This document shows, piece after piece, positions 1-7,385 of a DNA stretch of 64,000 nucleotides; the first letter of the stretch is position 1, and every line of letters begins with the position of its first letter. Both the position numbers and the translations under genes were made by a program. The stretch is from positions 1,798,001-1,862,000 of the forward strand of contig NZ_CP054038.1 of NCBI RefSeq assembly GCF_013282805.1, given 5' to 3'. The notes under the pieces were generated by a model. The model ran no database searches. It was given only the letters and a program-made list of their open reading frames with translations, and had not been told where the DNA came from. This DNA comes from Microbacterium hominis. GTDB taxonomy: Bacteria; Actinomycetota; Actinomycetes; Actinomycetales; Microbacteriaceae.

Positions 1-128
1 ACGTGGGTCACATAGCTCATCAGGTTGACCGGATCGTCCCACACGACGGTCTGCCAGGGCCGATCCGGTACCGGGGCCGCCACCTCGACGGGCGACTCCT
101 CGGTGCGCGTCGCCTCGATGACGCCCAT
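1..128 (-). CDS. clpS: ATP-dependent Clp protease adaptor ClpS (N-terminal part)
   Basis: ClpS delivers N-degron substrates to the Clp ATPase (ClpC or ClpA in this type of organism). Only the first 42 codons lie in the window and the gene runs off the left edge. From about residue 24 the translation reads [10 protein letters not shown] followed by VNLMSYVTH, which is the conserved start of the ClpS core, and the first 20 residues are a variable tail. The start ATG (complement of 126-128) overlaps the stop of the upstream metallopeptidase gene by one base (TGATG), so the two are probably co-transcribed and translationally coupled. A GTG directly before the ATG is an alternative start. The family assignment rests on this short but characteristic block. 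Confidence 0.85.
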   Translation of the reverse strand, partial: MGVIEATRTEESPVEVAAPVPDRPWQTVVWDDPVNLMSYVTH

Positions 129-478
129 CACGCCCACCCGAGCTCGTGGAGACGGTCGTCGTCGATGCCGTAGAAATGGGCGATCTCGTGCACGAGGGTC
201 GTATGGACCTCGTCTCGCAGCTCGTCCTCGTCGGCGCAGGCGGCCAGATGCGGCTCGCGGTACACGATGATGCGATCGGGCAGCTCGCCGACGCCGTAGC
301 GGTCGCGCTCGGTCAGCGCGTAGCCGTCGTACAGGCCGAGCAGGTCGAGGCTGCCATCCTCAGGGCGATCCTCGACGACGAACACGACGTTGTCGAGCCC
401 TTCGACCATGTCGTCGGGCAGCCGATCGAGCTCGTCGATCACGAGTTCCTCGAAGACCGCGGCATCCATCTCGAACAT
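128..478 (-). CDS. Minimal zincin-type metallopeptidase family protein
   Basis: A small protein of about 116 residues ending in the zinc motif [11 protein letters not shown] (about residues 97-107), that is HExxHxxGxxD, which is typical of the short actinobacterial 'metallopeptidase family protein' (zincin_1 fold). No signal peptide or membrane segment is visible, so it should be cytoplasmic. The open frame extends to 502, but the two ATGs near 478-481 fit the family's usual length better ([13 protein letters not shown]). It overlaps clpS by one base. The substrate is unknown. Pairing with clpS suggests, but does not prove, a role in proteolysis. Confidence 0.8.
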   Translation of the reverse strand: MFEMDAAVFEELVIDELDRLPDDMVEGLDNVVFVVEDRPEDGSLDLLGLYDGYALTERDRYGVGELPDRIIVYREPHLAACADEDELRDEVHTTLVHEIAHFYGIDDDRLHELGWA

Positions 479-503
479 CATCCGATGATCTCTGGACCGC
501 ACA

Positions 504-580
504 TGGGGTGAGTAACGGGACTTGAACCCGCGACCCCCTGGACCACAACCAGGTGCTCTACCAACTGAGCTATACCCACC
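504..580 (-). tRNA. tRNA-His (GTG)
   Basis: On the minus strand the sequence folds into a full cloverleaf. The acceptor stem GTGGGTA pairs with TACTCAC, the D arm begins TAGCTCAG, and the anticodon loop TTGTGGT gives anticodon GTG. The T loop is TTCAAGT. The extra G before position 1 and a C at position 73, the hallmark of histidine tRNA, are both encoded, as is a 3' CCA (complement of 504-506). Confidence 0.95.
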
Positions 581-616
581 ATGTCTCCCGCCTGCGCGGG
601 CAACTGAACGATTCTC

Positions 617-1243
617 TCACATCTCCGAGGCGAATGACGACACGACGGAGGAGGCGACGGCGCGCGCGCCCTCCGATGTCGGACCCGGCTCGGGGACGAA
701 GACGACCTGACGATAGTAGGCGAGCTCCCGGATCGACTCGAGGATGTCGGCGAGCGCGCGGTGGCCCCCGTCTTTGGCCGGGGCGTGGATGTACGCGCGC
801 GGGAACCAGCGGCGGGACAGCTCCTTGATGCTGGAGACGTCGACGTTGCGGTAGTGCAGCCAGCGGTCCACCCGCGGCATGTACTTGGCGAGGAACATGC
901 GGTCGGTGCCGATGGTGTTGCCCGCGAGCGGGGCCTTGCCCTCGAGGGGCACGAACCGCTGGATGTACTCGAGTGCCTGGAACTCCGCGTCGGCGACGCT
1001 CACGCCGTGCGGGATCTCCTCCAGCAGGCCCGACTTCTCATGCATCTTGGTGACGAAGTCGTTCATGTTGGCCATCGCCGAGGCATCCGGCTTGATGACC
1101 ACCTGGAAACCGGGATCGAGTGGGCGCAGCTCGAAGTCGGTGACGACCACCGCGATCTCCACGAGCTCGTCGACCTCGAGATCGAGGCCCGTCATCTCGC
1201 AGTCGATCCATACCAGACGGTCATTGTCGGAGGCGCCCACCAT
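617..1243 (-). CDS. orn: Oligoribonuclease (DEDDh exonuclease)
   Basis: Degrades 2-5 nucleotide RNA remnants to mononucleotides, the last step of RNA turnover and of pGpG removal. The product has 208 residues. Motif I is WIDCEMTGLD with acidic residues D14 and E16. A later NTIGTDRMFL block supplies the motif II aspartate, and HRALADI near residue 165 gives the histidine and aspartate of motif III. A variable tail of about 20 residues follows the catalytic domain. The ATG lies six bases after a TAGGAT box, so the transcript is probably leaderless. tRNA genes flank it on both sides and all three point the same way. Confidence 0.95.
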   Translation of the reverse strand: MVGASDNDRLVWIDCEMTGLDLEVDELVEIAVVVTDFELRPLDPGFQVVIKPDASAMANMNDFVTKMHEKSGLLEEIPHGVSVADAEFQALEYIQRFVPLEGKAPLAGNTIGTDRMFLAKYMPRVDRWLHYRNVDVSSIKELSRRWFPRAYIHAPAKDGGHRALADILESIRELAYYRQVVFVPEPGPTSEGARAVASSVVSSFASEM

Positions 1244-1249
1244 GAGACC

Positions 1250-1255
1250 ATCCTA
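1250..1255 (-). promoter_or_regulatory. -10 box of orn (TAGGAT), leaderless
   Basis: TAGGAT on the minus strand ends six bases before the orn ATG, so transcription should begin at or next to the start codon. Confidence 0.6.
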
Positions 1256-1286
1256 ATGATCGAGGGGGACACCGACAGATCTGCGG

Positions 1287-1359
1287 TCCCCCAGACACGA
1301 TTCGAACGTGTGACCGGCGGATTAGAAGGCCGCTGCTCTATCCACTGAGCTACTGGGGG
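1287..1359 (-). tRNA. tRNA-Arg (TCT)
   Basis: The minus strand folds as a cloverleaf. The acceptor CCCCCAG pairs with CTGGGGG, the D arm is TAGCTCAGTGGATAGAGC, and the anticodon loop CTTCTAA gives anticodon TCT. The T arm is ACACGTTCGAATCGTGT with discriminator A. The 31-39 pair of the anticodon stem is a C-T mismatch, which is slightly unusual. No CCA is encoded. Confidence 0.9.
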
Positions 1360-1442
1360 TCGCCCTCCAGGCTACCGGGTCGCGTGAGCGGCCACCCGCA
1401 TCCTCCGTCCGGTCGCATCTTCCCTCCGGCCGTGTCCGGGCG

Positions 1443-1448
1443 TAGCGT
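1443..1448 (+). promoter_or_regulatory. Likely -10 box (TAGCGT) of the 70-aa gene
   Basis: TAGCGT precedes the small gene at 1480, giving a leader of roughly 25 bases that holds the ribosome site GAAGGAG. No convincing -35 is visible. Confidence 0.4.
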
Positions 1449-1479
1449 CGGAGAGGCAACGACGGGAAGGAGTTCACTC

Positions 1480-1692
1480 ATGACCGCAACGGAAACGCAC
1501 CACCCGCTCTGGGTCGCCTACGGAAGTGGCGGCGTCGTCGGCAGCATCCGCAAAGACGACGACGGGTACACGGTCACCATGGCCGGTGCCGACGAGGTGA
1601 CGGGCACATACCCGTCGATGGAGGTCGCCAAGAGCGCTCTCCACTCGCACATGCGGCCGGGAAGCGACTGGCCGGAGTTCCGCGAGCACTGA
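1480..1692 (+). CDS. Small conserved-looking protein of unknown function (70 aa)
   Basis: I do not recognise the family. The ATG at 1480 is preceded by GAAGGAG at the right distance, so I prefer it to the longer open frame beginning at 1384. The product is hydrophilic, has no signal peptide or membrane segment, and has a glycine-rich start (GSGGVVGSIRKDDDGY) and a C-terminal MRPGSDWPEFREH. The pattern of short beta-like segments suggests a single small alpha/beta domain. It stands alone between tRNA-Arg and the convergent yczE gene. Confidence 0.65.
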   Translation: MTATETHHPLWVAYGSGGVVGSIRKDDDGYTVTMAGADEVTGTYPSMEVAKSALHSHMRPGSDWPEFREH

Positions 1693-1724
1693 CGCCCGCG
1701 TGGCCCCGCCGCGGCGCCCGTCGA

Positions 1725-2348
1725 TCACGCGTCGGCGGGCGCCGTCGCGGTGCGGGACGCCCCCTGCCGGCGCGGCGCCGCGGTGTCGAACAGGGGCAGT
1801 GCCAGATGCACTCCGGGTCCGATGAGCACCGCGAACAGCACGGTGCCGATCCCCACGGTGCCGCCGAGCACCCAGCCGAGCGCCAGCACGGAGACTTCGA
1901 CGACGGCCCGACAGACCCAGATCGGCCAGCCGAGCCGGGCGTGAAGACCCGTCATCAGGCCGTCGCGCGGCCCCGGACCGAACCGAGCGCCGATGTACAG
2001 TCCCGACGCGAGCGCGACGGTGGCGATGCCGCCGAGCAGCACCGCCGACTGCGGGAGGATGCCGCTGATCGGCGGGATCGCATCGAGGGCGACCTGCATC
2101 GCGGTGCCGACGAGGAGGATGTTGGCCAGGGTGCCGACGCCCGGACGCTGCCGCAGGGGGATCCAGGCGAGCAGCACGGCGAATCCGACGATGTTCGTGA
2201 TCCAGCCCACACCGATTCCGGTCCTGCCGGCGATCCCCTCGGCGAACACCGTCCACGGGTCGACGCCGAGACCGGCCTCGACGGTCAGGGCGCATCCGAC
2301 GCCGTAGAGAATGAGGCCGATGAGGAGCTGGGCGATCCGTCGTGTCAC
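1725..2348 (-). CDS. yczE: YczE/YitT-type integral membrane protein
   Basis: A membrane protein of about 207 residues with five or six hydrophobic segments, for example RIAQLLIGLILYGVGCAL at the N-terminus, and the conserved block LGVDPWTVFAEGI. This matches the YczE family (YczE/YyaS/YitT group), whose transport substrate is not established. A TTG at 2360 would add four residues, but the GTG at 2348 gives the family's usual start (TRRIAQ). It is divergently transcribed from a GntR/MocR-type regulator gene, the classic yczE-yczR pairing, so that regulator probably controls it through the intergenic region 2349-2409. Confidence 0.85.
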   Translation of the reverse strand: MTRRIAQLLIGLILYGVGCALTVEAGLGVDPWTVFAEGIAGRTGIGVGWITNIVGFAVLLAWIPLRQRPGVGTLANILLVGTAMQVALDAIPPISGILPQSAVLLGGIATVALASGLYIGARFGPGPRDGLMTGLHARLGWPIWVCRAVVEVSVLALGWVLGGTVGIGTVLFAVLIGPGVHLALPLFDTAAPRRQGASRTATAPADA

Positions 2349-2397
2349 GTACTGATCCAATCGCAGAAGTGGCCTGTGTCATGCATGCCAATACGGG

Positions 2398-2403
2398 TAG
2401 CCT
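2398..2403 (+). promoter_or_regulatory. -10 box (TAGCCT) of the MocR-type gene
   Basis: TAGCCT ends six bases before the ATG at 2410, suggesting a leaderless transcript. In the same 60-bp divergent region CCAATCGCAGAAGTGGCC (2358-2375) and CCAATACGGGTAGCCTGG (2389-2406) share CCAAT and a downstream GCC/GG element and may be the two regulator half sites. This last point is inference. Confidence 0.5.
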
Positions 2404-2409
2404 GGACTG

Positions 2410-3833
2410 ATGGACTCCCGCATCTCCGCCCGCGCGCTCACCGCCTCCCTCGGCGGGTGGCGTACGAGGGAACCGGCGTACGAGGCGCTCGCCGACGGCA
2501 TCCGCCTGCTGTGCGTGGACAACCGGCTCGCCCCCACACCCTGCTTCCGGCCGAGCGCGAACTCGCGGCCGCACTCGGACTGAGCCGCAGCACGGTCGCG
2601 GCGGCGTACCAGAGCCTGCGCGATTCCGCGCACATCCGCAGCCTTCGCGGCTCCGGGAGCGTCACCCTTCCGCTGGCCCGCCGGGATGTCGCGCTCGTCG
2701 ACGGCGGAGTGGAGGCTGTCGATCTGCAGCAGGCCAGTCCACCGGCGTGGCCGGGGCTGGCAGGGGTGTTCGCCGAGGTCGCGGGGTCGGCCGCGACGCT
2801 CGTCGGCCGGTCCGGCTACGACATGCGGGGAAGCCTTCTGCTCAGGGCGTGCATCGCCGCGCGGTACACCGCCCGGGGGGTCGCCACCACGCCGGAGCAG
2901 ATCCTCGTGACCAACGGCGCGCAGAGCGCCATCCATCTGCTCGGGCGGGTGCTGATCGGGCGCGGCGACCGAGTCGTGGTGGAGACCCCCACGTATCCCC
3001 ATGCCGCCGAGGCTCTGCGCGAGGCGGGCGGACGCCTCGTCGGCGTTCCCGTCTCCACGGCGGAGGGCTGGGACCTCGAGCGCGTCGCGCAGGTGTTCGC
3101 GCGCACGGTGCCGGCGCTCGCATACCTCATGCCGGACTTTCAGAATCCGACAGGCCGCTCGATGACGCCCGGCGAAGCGGAGATCGTGGCGCGATCCGCC
3201 GAGCGCGCGGGCACCACGCTCGTCCTCGACGAGACGACAGCCGAACTCGACATCGATCGCCAGGTGCCCGGTCGATCGTTCGACGCGTGGGACGACCCCT
3301 CGATCGTGCGGCTGGGCTCGCTCGGCAAGACCGTGTGGGGAGGCCTGCGGATCGGCTGGGTGCGCGCCGGCGAGGAGCTGATCCGCCGGCTCATCGCCGC
3401 GCGCCCCGTGCACGACCTGGGCACGCCGGAGTTCGAGCAGGCGGTGGCGCTGGCCCTGCTCGAGCGCATGGACGAGATCGTGCCGCAGCGTGCGGCCCTG
3501 CTCGGTGGAGCCAGAGACGCCTTGCGCGGGGCGCTGAACAGGCGGCTTCCGCAGTGGCGGGTGCCCCGCCCCGAGGGCGGGGTGTCGCTCTGGGTCGAGC
3601 TGGATGCCCCGCTCAGCGCCGCCCTGGTCATGGATGTGCGCACGCGCGGCGTCCTCCTCTCGGCCGGGCCCCGGTTCTCGGTCGATGGGGGACACGACCG
3701 CCACCTGAGACTGCCCTTCACCGCGCCCATCGAGGACTATGACGCGGTGGTCGGGAATCTCGCCGCGTCCTGGGAGCGGGTCCGACAGGGCGCCCCTGCG
3801 ACCGTGCTGGCGGGCGAGGACGCGCTGGTCTGA
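2410..3833 (+). pseudogene. yczR: GntR/MocR-type PLP-dependent regulator of yczE, apparently frameshifted
   Basis: A GntR winged helix joined to a class I aminotransferase domain. The ATG at 2410 starts a correct N-terminus (residues 20-40 include REPAYEALADGIRLLCVDNR), but that frame hits a stop at about 2583. The remaining homology, TLLPAERELAAALGLSRST onward through the PLP lysine (SLGKTVWGGLRIGW, codon 3327-3329), continues in the next frame to the stop at 3833. The break falls in a run of five C at 2531-2535, and six C would restore a protein of about 474 residues. It is therefore either a real one-base loss or a sequencing error in a homopolymer. An ATG at 2388 opens the downstream frame but would give an unrelated first 50 residues. 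Confidence 0.75.
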
Positions 3834-3941
3834 TCGGAGCGACGCTCGTCGTCTCCTCCCCAGCGCGGGTGACCTCGCGATCGCTCCACATCGGGCCCTG
3901 CGCGCCGGTGCGCGGCAGGCTCACCGAGCAAGCTGAACGAG

Positions 3942-3995
3942 CGTCGGTGCCCGGCGGGCACCCGGGCACCGACGCAGCCCGGGGGCATGCCCCGG
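3942..3995 (+). promoter_or_regulatory. Two consecutive hairpins in front of ssb
   Basis: CGTCGGTGCCCG (3942-3953) pairs perfectly with CGGGCACCGACG (3963-3974) around a 9-base loop. A second hairpin CCGGGG-GCATG-CCCCGG follows at 3979-3995. The ssb ribosome site (AGGAGG, about 4006-4011) lies 10 bases further on. No T run follows, so this could be a terminator for the regulator gene or a leader structure controlling ssb. The rest of 3834-3941 shows nothing clear. Confidence 0.5.
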
Positions 3996-4016
3996 CATCG
4001 ACCCCAGGAGGATCAC

Positions 4017-4553
4017 ATGAACGCCGTCATCACCATCAGCGGAAACGTCGCGACGCAGCCGGAGAGCAGGGCCAACAGCGCCGGCATGACGATCGCGAAC
4101 TTCCGTGTCGCGTGCAACGAACGCCGCTTCGACCGCGCGAGCGGTCAGTGGGTGTCCGCCGGCACGAGCTTCTACACCGTGTCCGCCTTCCGGTCCCTCG
4201 GGGATCACGTCCTGCACTCCGTCAAGAAGGGCGACCCCGTGATCGTGAGCGGGCGCCTGCGCGTGCGGGAATGGGACAACGGCGAGCGTCGCGGCACCGC
4301 GGTCGACATCGAAGCCGAAGCCGTCGGTCACGACCTGCGCTGGGGCACTGCGGTGTACAGCAAGCGGCCGGGCTCGCCGTCGCCGACGCCCGCGACCGGG
4401 ACCGATCAGCGGGCCGAGTCCGACGGCTGGGCGGCCCCTGGCCTCGACGAGGCGACGTGGGCGGTCGCCGCGGTCGGCGACGGGGCCGATGCGGCGCCGG
4501 CGGAAGCGGCCGATGCGGCCGCGCCGGCCGACGAAGCCATGGTGCCCTTCTGA
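4017..4553 (+). CDS. ssb: Single-stranded DNA-binding protein (solitary paralogue)
   Basis: Binds ssDNA in replication, repair and recombination. The product has 178 residues. The OB fold spans about residues 1-108 (MNAVITISGNVATQPESR, then SFYTVSAFRSLGDHV and DPVIVSGRLRVREW). A low-complexity Ala/Asp/Gly-rich linker follows, ending in the acidic tip DEAMVPF, the usual partner-binding tail though less acidic than a classical DDDIPF. The ATG at 4017 has a strong AGGAGG site. It is not beside rpsF or rplI, so it is likely a second ssb copy rather than the main replication gene. That is inferred from context only. Confidence 0.9.
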   Translation: MNAVITISGNVATQPESRANSAGMTIANFRVACNERRFDRASGQWVSAGTSFYTVSAFRSLGDHVLHSVKKGDPVIVSGRLRVREWDNGERRGTAVDIEAEAVGHDLRWGTAVYSKRPGSPSPTPATGTDQRAESDGWAAPGLDEATWAVAAVGDGADAAPAEAADAAAPADEAMVPF

Positions 4554-4584
4554 GCCGCGCGGCGGGCGTGCAGCGGCGGGGCCC

Positions 4585-4590
4585 TAGACT
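4585..4590 (+). promoter_or_regulatory. -10 box (TAGACT), leaderless
   Basis: TAGACT ends six bases before the GTG start at 4597 of the lipoprotein gene. Confidence 0.6.
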
Positions 4591-4596
4591 CTCCCC

Positions 4597-5124
4597 GTGT
4601 CCCGCCGACTGCCGCCGACCCGACCGACGACCCGCTTCGCTGCCGTGCTGGGCGCCGCGGCCGTGGTCGCGGTGGCGCTGAGCGCCTGCACGCCGAGCAC
4701 ACCCGCACCCGCGCCCACCGCGCCCGCAACCACGCCGAGCACGACGGCCACGCCGTCGGCGAGCCCCACCGTCGCGCCGACGCCGGCCGCTCCCTCCCTG
4801 TTGCCCGACGGCAGCGCCTCCGACAACCTGCCGTACTTCGAGACCGTCGTGGAGGCGGTGTGGGCCGGCCCGGAGCGCGCCGCCGGTCGCGCGTACATCG
4901 ACGCACTCGTGGTCGCTGGCTTCGACAAGGCCGCGATGGAGGTCACGCCGGATACCTCGACGGTCGGGAACGCAGCGGAGAGCATCCAATTCTCGGTCAG
5001 ATGGGACCAGGAATGCCTCGTCGGTCAGGTCGGTCCGGCCACCGGTGAACCGGTGGTCGTGGTGGTGCCCGTGCTCCAGGAGGGCACATGCCTGGTCGGC
5101 CAGACCAGGCCCATCGACTGGTGA
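4597..5124 (+). CDS. Putative lipoprotein, secreted conserved domain
   Basis: A 175-residue product starting at GTG. The N-terminus has basic residues, a hydrophobic stretch (AAVLGAAAVVAVALS) and a lipobox ending ALSAC with the modified cysteine at residue 31. A Pro/Thr/Ala-rich spacer (about 32-66) is typical of exported actinobacterial lipoproteins. The folded part from about residue 75 (NLPYFETVVEAVWAGPERAA) carries two cysteines (ECLVGQ, GTCLVGQ) that may form a disulfide. It resembles the DUF6993 group found in Microbacteriaceae, a recollection I cannot verify here. Its function is unknown. It stands alone with its own leaderless promoter. Confidence 0.75.
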   Translation: MSRRLPPTRPTTRFAAVLGAAAVVAVALSACTPSTPAPAPTAPATTPSTTATPSASPTVAPTPAAPSLLPDGSASDNLPYFETVVEAVWAGPERAAGRAYIDALVVAGFDKAAMEVTPDTSTVGNAAESIQFSVRWDQECLVGQVGPATGEPVVVVVPVLQEGTCLVGQTRPIDW

Positions 5125-5159
5125 CCGCGCTTTCTGCACGGTCGCACGCCGGCGGCCGG

Positions 5160-5165
5160 TAGGCT
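5160..5165 (+). promoter_or_regulatory. -10 box (TAGGCT) of ettA
   Basis: TAGGCT gives a leader of about 35 bases that holds the AAGGAGAG ribosome site ahead of the ATG at 5206. Confidence 0.55.
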
Positions 5166-5205
5166 GGGACGCTGACGTTCGCAGCGCAAGGAGAGTCGCA
5201 CACGC

Positions 5206-6885
5206 ATGGCTGAGTACATCTACTCGATGGTTCGCGCCCGCAAGGCGGTCGGCGAGAAGCTGATCCTCGACGACGTGACGATGGCGTTCCTCCCGGGGGC
5301 CAAGATCGGAATGGTCGGCCCCAACGGCGCCGGAAAGTCGACGATCCTCAAGATCATGGCGGGGCTGGACCAGCCCTCCAACGGCGAGGCGAAGCTCACT
5401 CCGGGCTTCACGGTCGGCATCCTCATGCAGGAGCCGGTGCTCGATGAGGACAAGAGCGTGCTCGAGAACATCGAGGAGGGCGTCGCGATCAAGGCGAAGC
5501 TCGACCGGTTCAACGAGATCTCCGCGCTCATGTCCGACCCGGACGCCGATTTCGACACGCTGCTGGCAGAGATGGGAACCCTCCAGGAGGAGATCGACGC
5601 GGCCGACGCCTGGGATCTGGACTCGCAGCTCGAGCAGGCGATGGACGCCCTGCGCACGCCGCCCGCGGATGCTTCGGTGAAGCATCTCTCCGGCGGTGAG
5701 AAGCGCCGTGTCGCGCTCGCCAAGCTCCTCCTGCAGAAGCCGGACCTGCTGCTCCTCGACGAGCCCACGAACCACCTCGACGCCGAGAGCGTGCTGTGGC
5801 TCGAGCAGCACCTGCAGAAGTACCCCGGCGCCGTGATCGCGATCACGCACGACCGCTACTTCCTCGACAACGTCGCCGAGTGGATCGCCGAGGTCGACCG
5901 CGGCCGGCTCATCGGCTACGAGGGCAACTACTCGACCTACCTCGAGAAGAAGCGCGAGCGGCTGGAGGTGCAGGGCAAGAAGGACGCCAAGCTCGCCAAG
6001 CGCCTCGCCGAGGAGCTCGACTGGGTGCGATCGAACGCCAAGGGCCGCCAGGCGAAGTCCAAGGCCAGACTGGCCCGGTACGAGGAGATGGCCTCTGAGG
6101 CGGAGCGCACGCGCAAGCTCGACTTCGAGGAGATCCAGATCCCGCCGGGGCCGCGCCTGGGCAGCGTGGTCATCGAGGCGAAGAAGCTCCAGAAGGGCTT
6201 CGACGGCCGCTCGCTCATCGACGGGCTGACCTTCTCCCTTCCGCCGAACGGCATCGTCGGCGTCATCGGTCCCAACGGCGTCGGAAAGACCACGCTGTTC
6301 AAGACCATCGTGGGGCTCGAGCCTCTCGACGGAGGCGACCTGAAGGTCGGCGAGACCGTCAAGGTCAGCTACGTCGACCAGTCGCGGGCGAACATCGACC
6401 CCAGCAAGACGCTGTGGGAGGTGGTCTCCGACGGCCTCGACATCATCACCGTGGGAAAGACCGAGATCCCCTCTCGCGCCTATGTGTCGAAGTTCGGCTT
6501 CAAGGGGCCGGACCAGCAGAAGAAGGCCGGCGTGCTCTCCGGCGGTGAGCGCAACCGCCTGAACCTCGCGCTCACGCTGAAGGAGGGCGGCAACCTCCTG
6601 CTCCTCGACGAGCCGACCAACGACCTCGACGTCGAGACGCTCCAGTCGCTGGAGAACGCGCTCCTCGAATTCCCCGGCTGCGCTGTGGTCATCACCCACG
6701 ACCGGTGGTTCCTCGACCGGATCGCGACCCACATCCTCGCCTACGAGGGCACCGACGAGAACCCCGACCAGTGGTACTGGTTCGAGGGCAACTTCGAGGC
6801 CTACGAGGAGAACAAGGTCGCCCGCCTCGGCCCCGACGCGGCGCGTCCGCATCGCACGGCCTATCGCAAGCTGACGCGCGACTGA
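5206..6885 (+). CDS. ettA: Energy-dependent translational throttle protein EttA (ABC-F)
   Basis: A ribosome-associated ABC-F ATPase that gates the first elongation step according to energy state. The product has 559 residues with two nucleotide-binding domains and no membrane segments. The Walker A motifs are GPNGAGKST (39-47) and GPNGVGKTT (about 355-363). The signature motifs are LSGGEKRRVAL (about 162) and LSGGERNRLNL (about 444). The Walker B motifs are LLLDEPTNHLD and LLLDEPTNDLD. The charged linker between domains (DWVRSNAKGRQAKSKARLAR) is the P-site tRNA interaction motif. Length and motifs match EttA rather than Uup or a resistance ABC-F. The thioesterase gene follows after one base. 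Confidence 0.95.
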   Translation: MAEYIYSMVRARKAVGEKLILDDVTMAFLPGAKIGMVGPNGAGKSTILKIMAGLDQPSNGEAKLTPGFTVGILMQEPVLDEDKSVLENIEEGVAIKAKLDRFNEISALMSDPDADFDTLLAEMGTLQEEIDAADAWDLDSQLEQAMDALRTPPADASVKHLSGGEKRRVALAKLLLQKPDLLLLDEPTNHLDAESVLWLEQHLQKYPGAVIAITHDRYFLDNVAEWIAEVDRGRLIGYEGNYSTYLEKKRERLEVQGKKDAKLAKRLAEELDWVRSNAKGRQAKSKARLARYEEMASEAERTRKLDFEEIQIPPGPRLGSVVIEAKKLQKGFDGRSLIDGLTFSLPPNGIVGVIGPNGVGKTTLFKTIVGLEPLDGGDLKVGETVKVSYVDQSRANIDPSKTLWEVVSDGLDIITVGKTEIPSRAYVSKFGFKGPDQQKKAGVLSGGERNRLNLALTLKEGGNLLLLDEPTNDLDVETLQSLENALLEFPGCAVVITHDRWFLDRIATHILAYEGTDENPDQWYWFEGNFEAYEENKVARLGPDAARPHRTAYRKLTRD

Positions 6886-6886
6886 C

Positions 6887-7369
6887 GTGTCCGACACCCG
6901 CGTCCACATTCCCATCCACCTGCGGTGGGGCGATCTCGACGCCCTCGGGCACGTCAACAACACCTCCATGCTGAAGCTGCTCGAGGAGGCTCGTCTGCGC
7001 GCCTTCTGGAGCTCCGAGGAGGGGGAGGCGGCACCGCCGACCGCCGTCCTCGACATGTCGGTGCTCGAAGGGGGCGGCCCGCGAGCGACGCTGATCGCGC
7101 GTCAGGAGATCGAATACCTCCGGCCGGTCCCGTACGGGCAGCGTCCGCTGGACGTGCAGATGTGGATCGGCAAGATCGGCGGATCGAGCATCGAGGTCTG
7201 CTACGAGGTGTTCAGCCCGATCTCCGACGCGGAGCAGGTGCTGTATGCGCGGTCGTCGGCCGTGGTCGTGCTCGTGGACACCGCCTCGGGGCGGCCGACA
7301 CGCCTGTCCGACACCGAGCGCGCCGCATGGGAGCCGTTCCTCGGCGCACCGATCGCCTACCGGCGCTGA
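6887..7369 (+). CDS. YbgC/4HBT-type acyl-CoA thioesterase
   Basis: A single hotdog domain of 160 residues. The block RWGDLDALGHVNNTSMLKLL near the N-terminus carries the aspartate used for catalysis in 4-hydroxybenzoyl-CoA-type thioesterases. REIEY-like and CYEVF strands follow. The GTG start lies one base after the ettA stop, so it is translated from the ettA transcript. The acyl substrate cannot be told from sequence. Pairing with ettA is common in actinomycetes and is probably only transcriptional. Confidence 0.85.
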   Translation: MSDTRVHIPIHLRWGDLDALGHVNNTSMLKLLEEARLRAFWSSEEGEAAPPTAVLDMSVLEGGGPRATLIARQEIEYLRPVPYGQRPLDVQMWIGKIGGSSIEVCYEVFSPISDAEQVLYARSSAVVVLVDTASGRPTRLSDTERAAWEPFLGAPIAYRR

Positions 7370-7385
7370 CCGGCGGCGCCCGGGG

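Noticed and set aside
1806..2409. Upstream part of the long plus-strand frame that reaches into the MocR-type gene
   Set aside because: It runs antisense to yczE and gives no winged-helix start. The correct N-terminus is in another frame from 2410.
4222..7056. 944-codon open frame on the minus strand opposite ssb, the lipoprotein gene and ettA
   Set aside because: It mirrors codon bias of the real plus-strand genes, has repetitive Leu/Arg/Val/Glu content and no motif, and crosses several intergenic regions.
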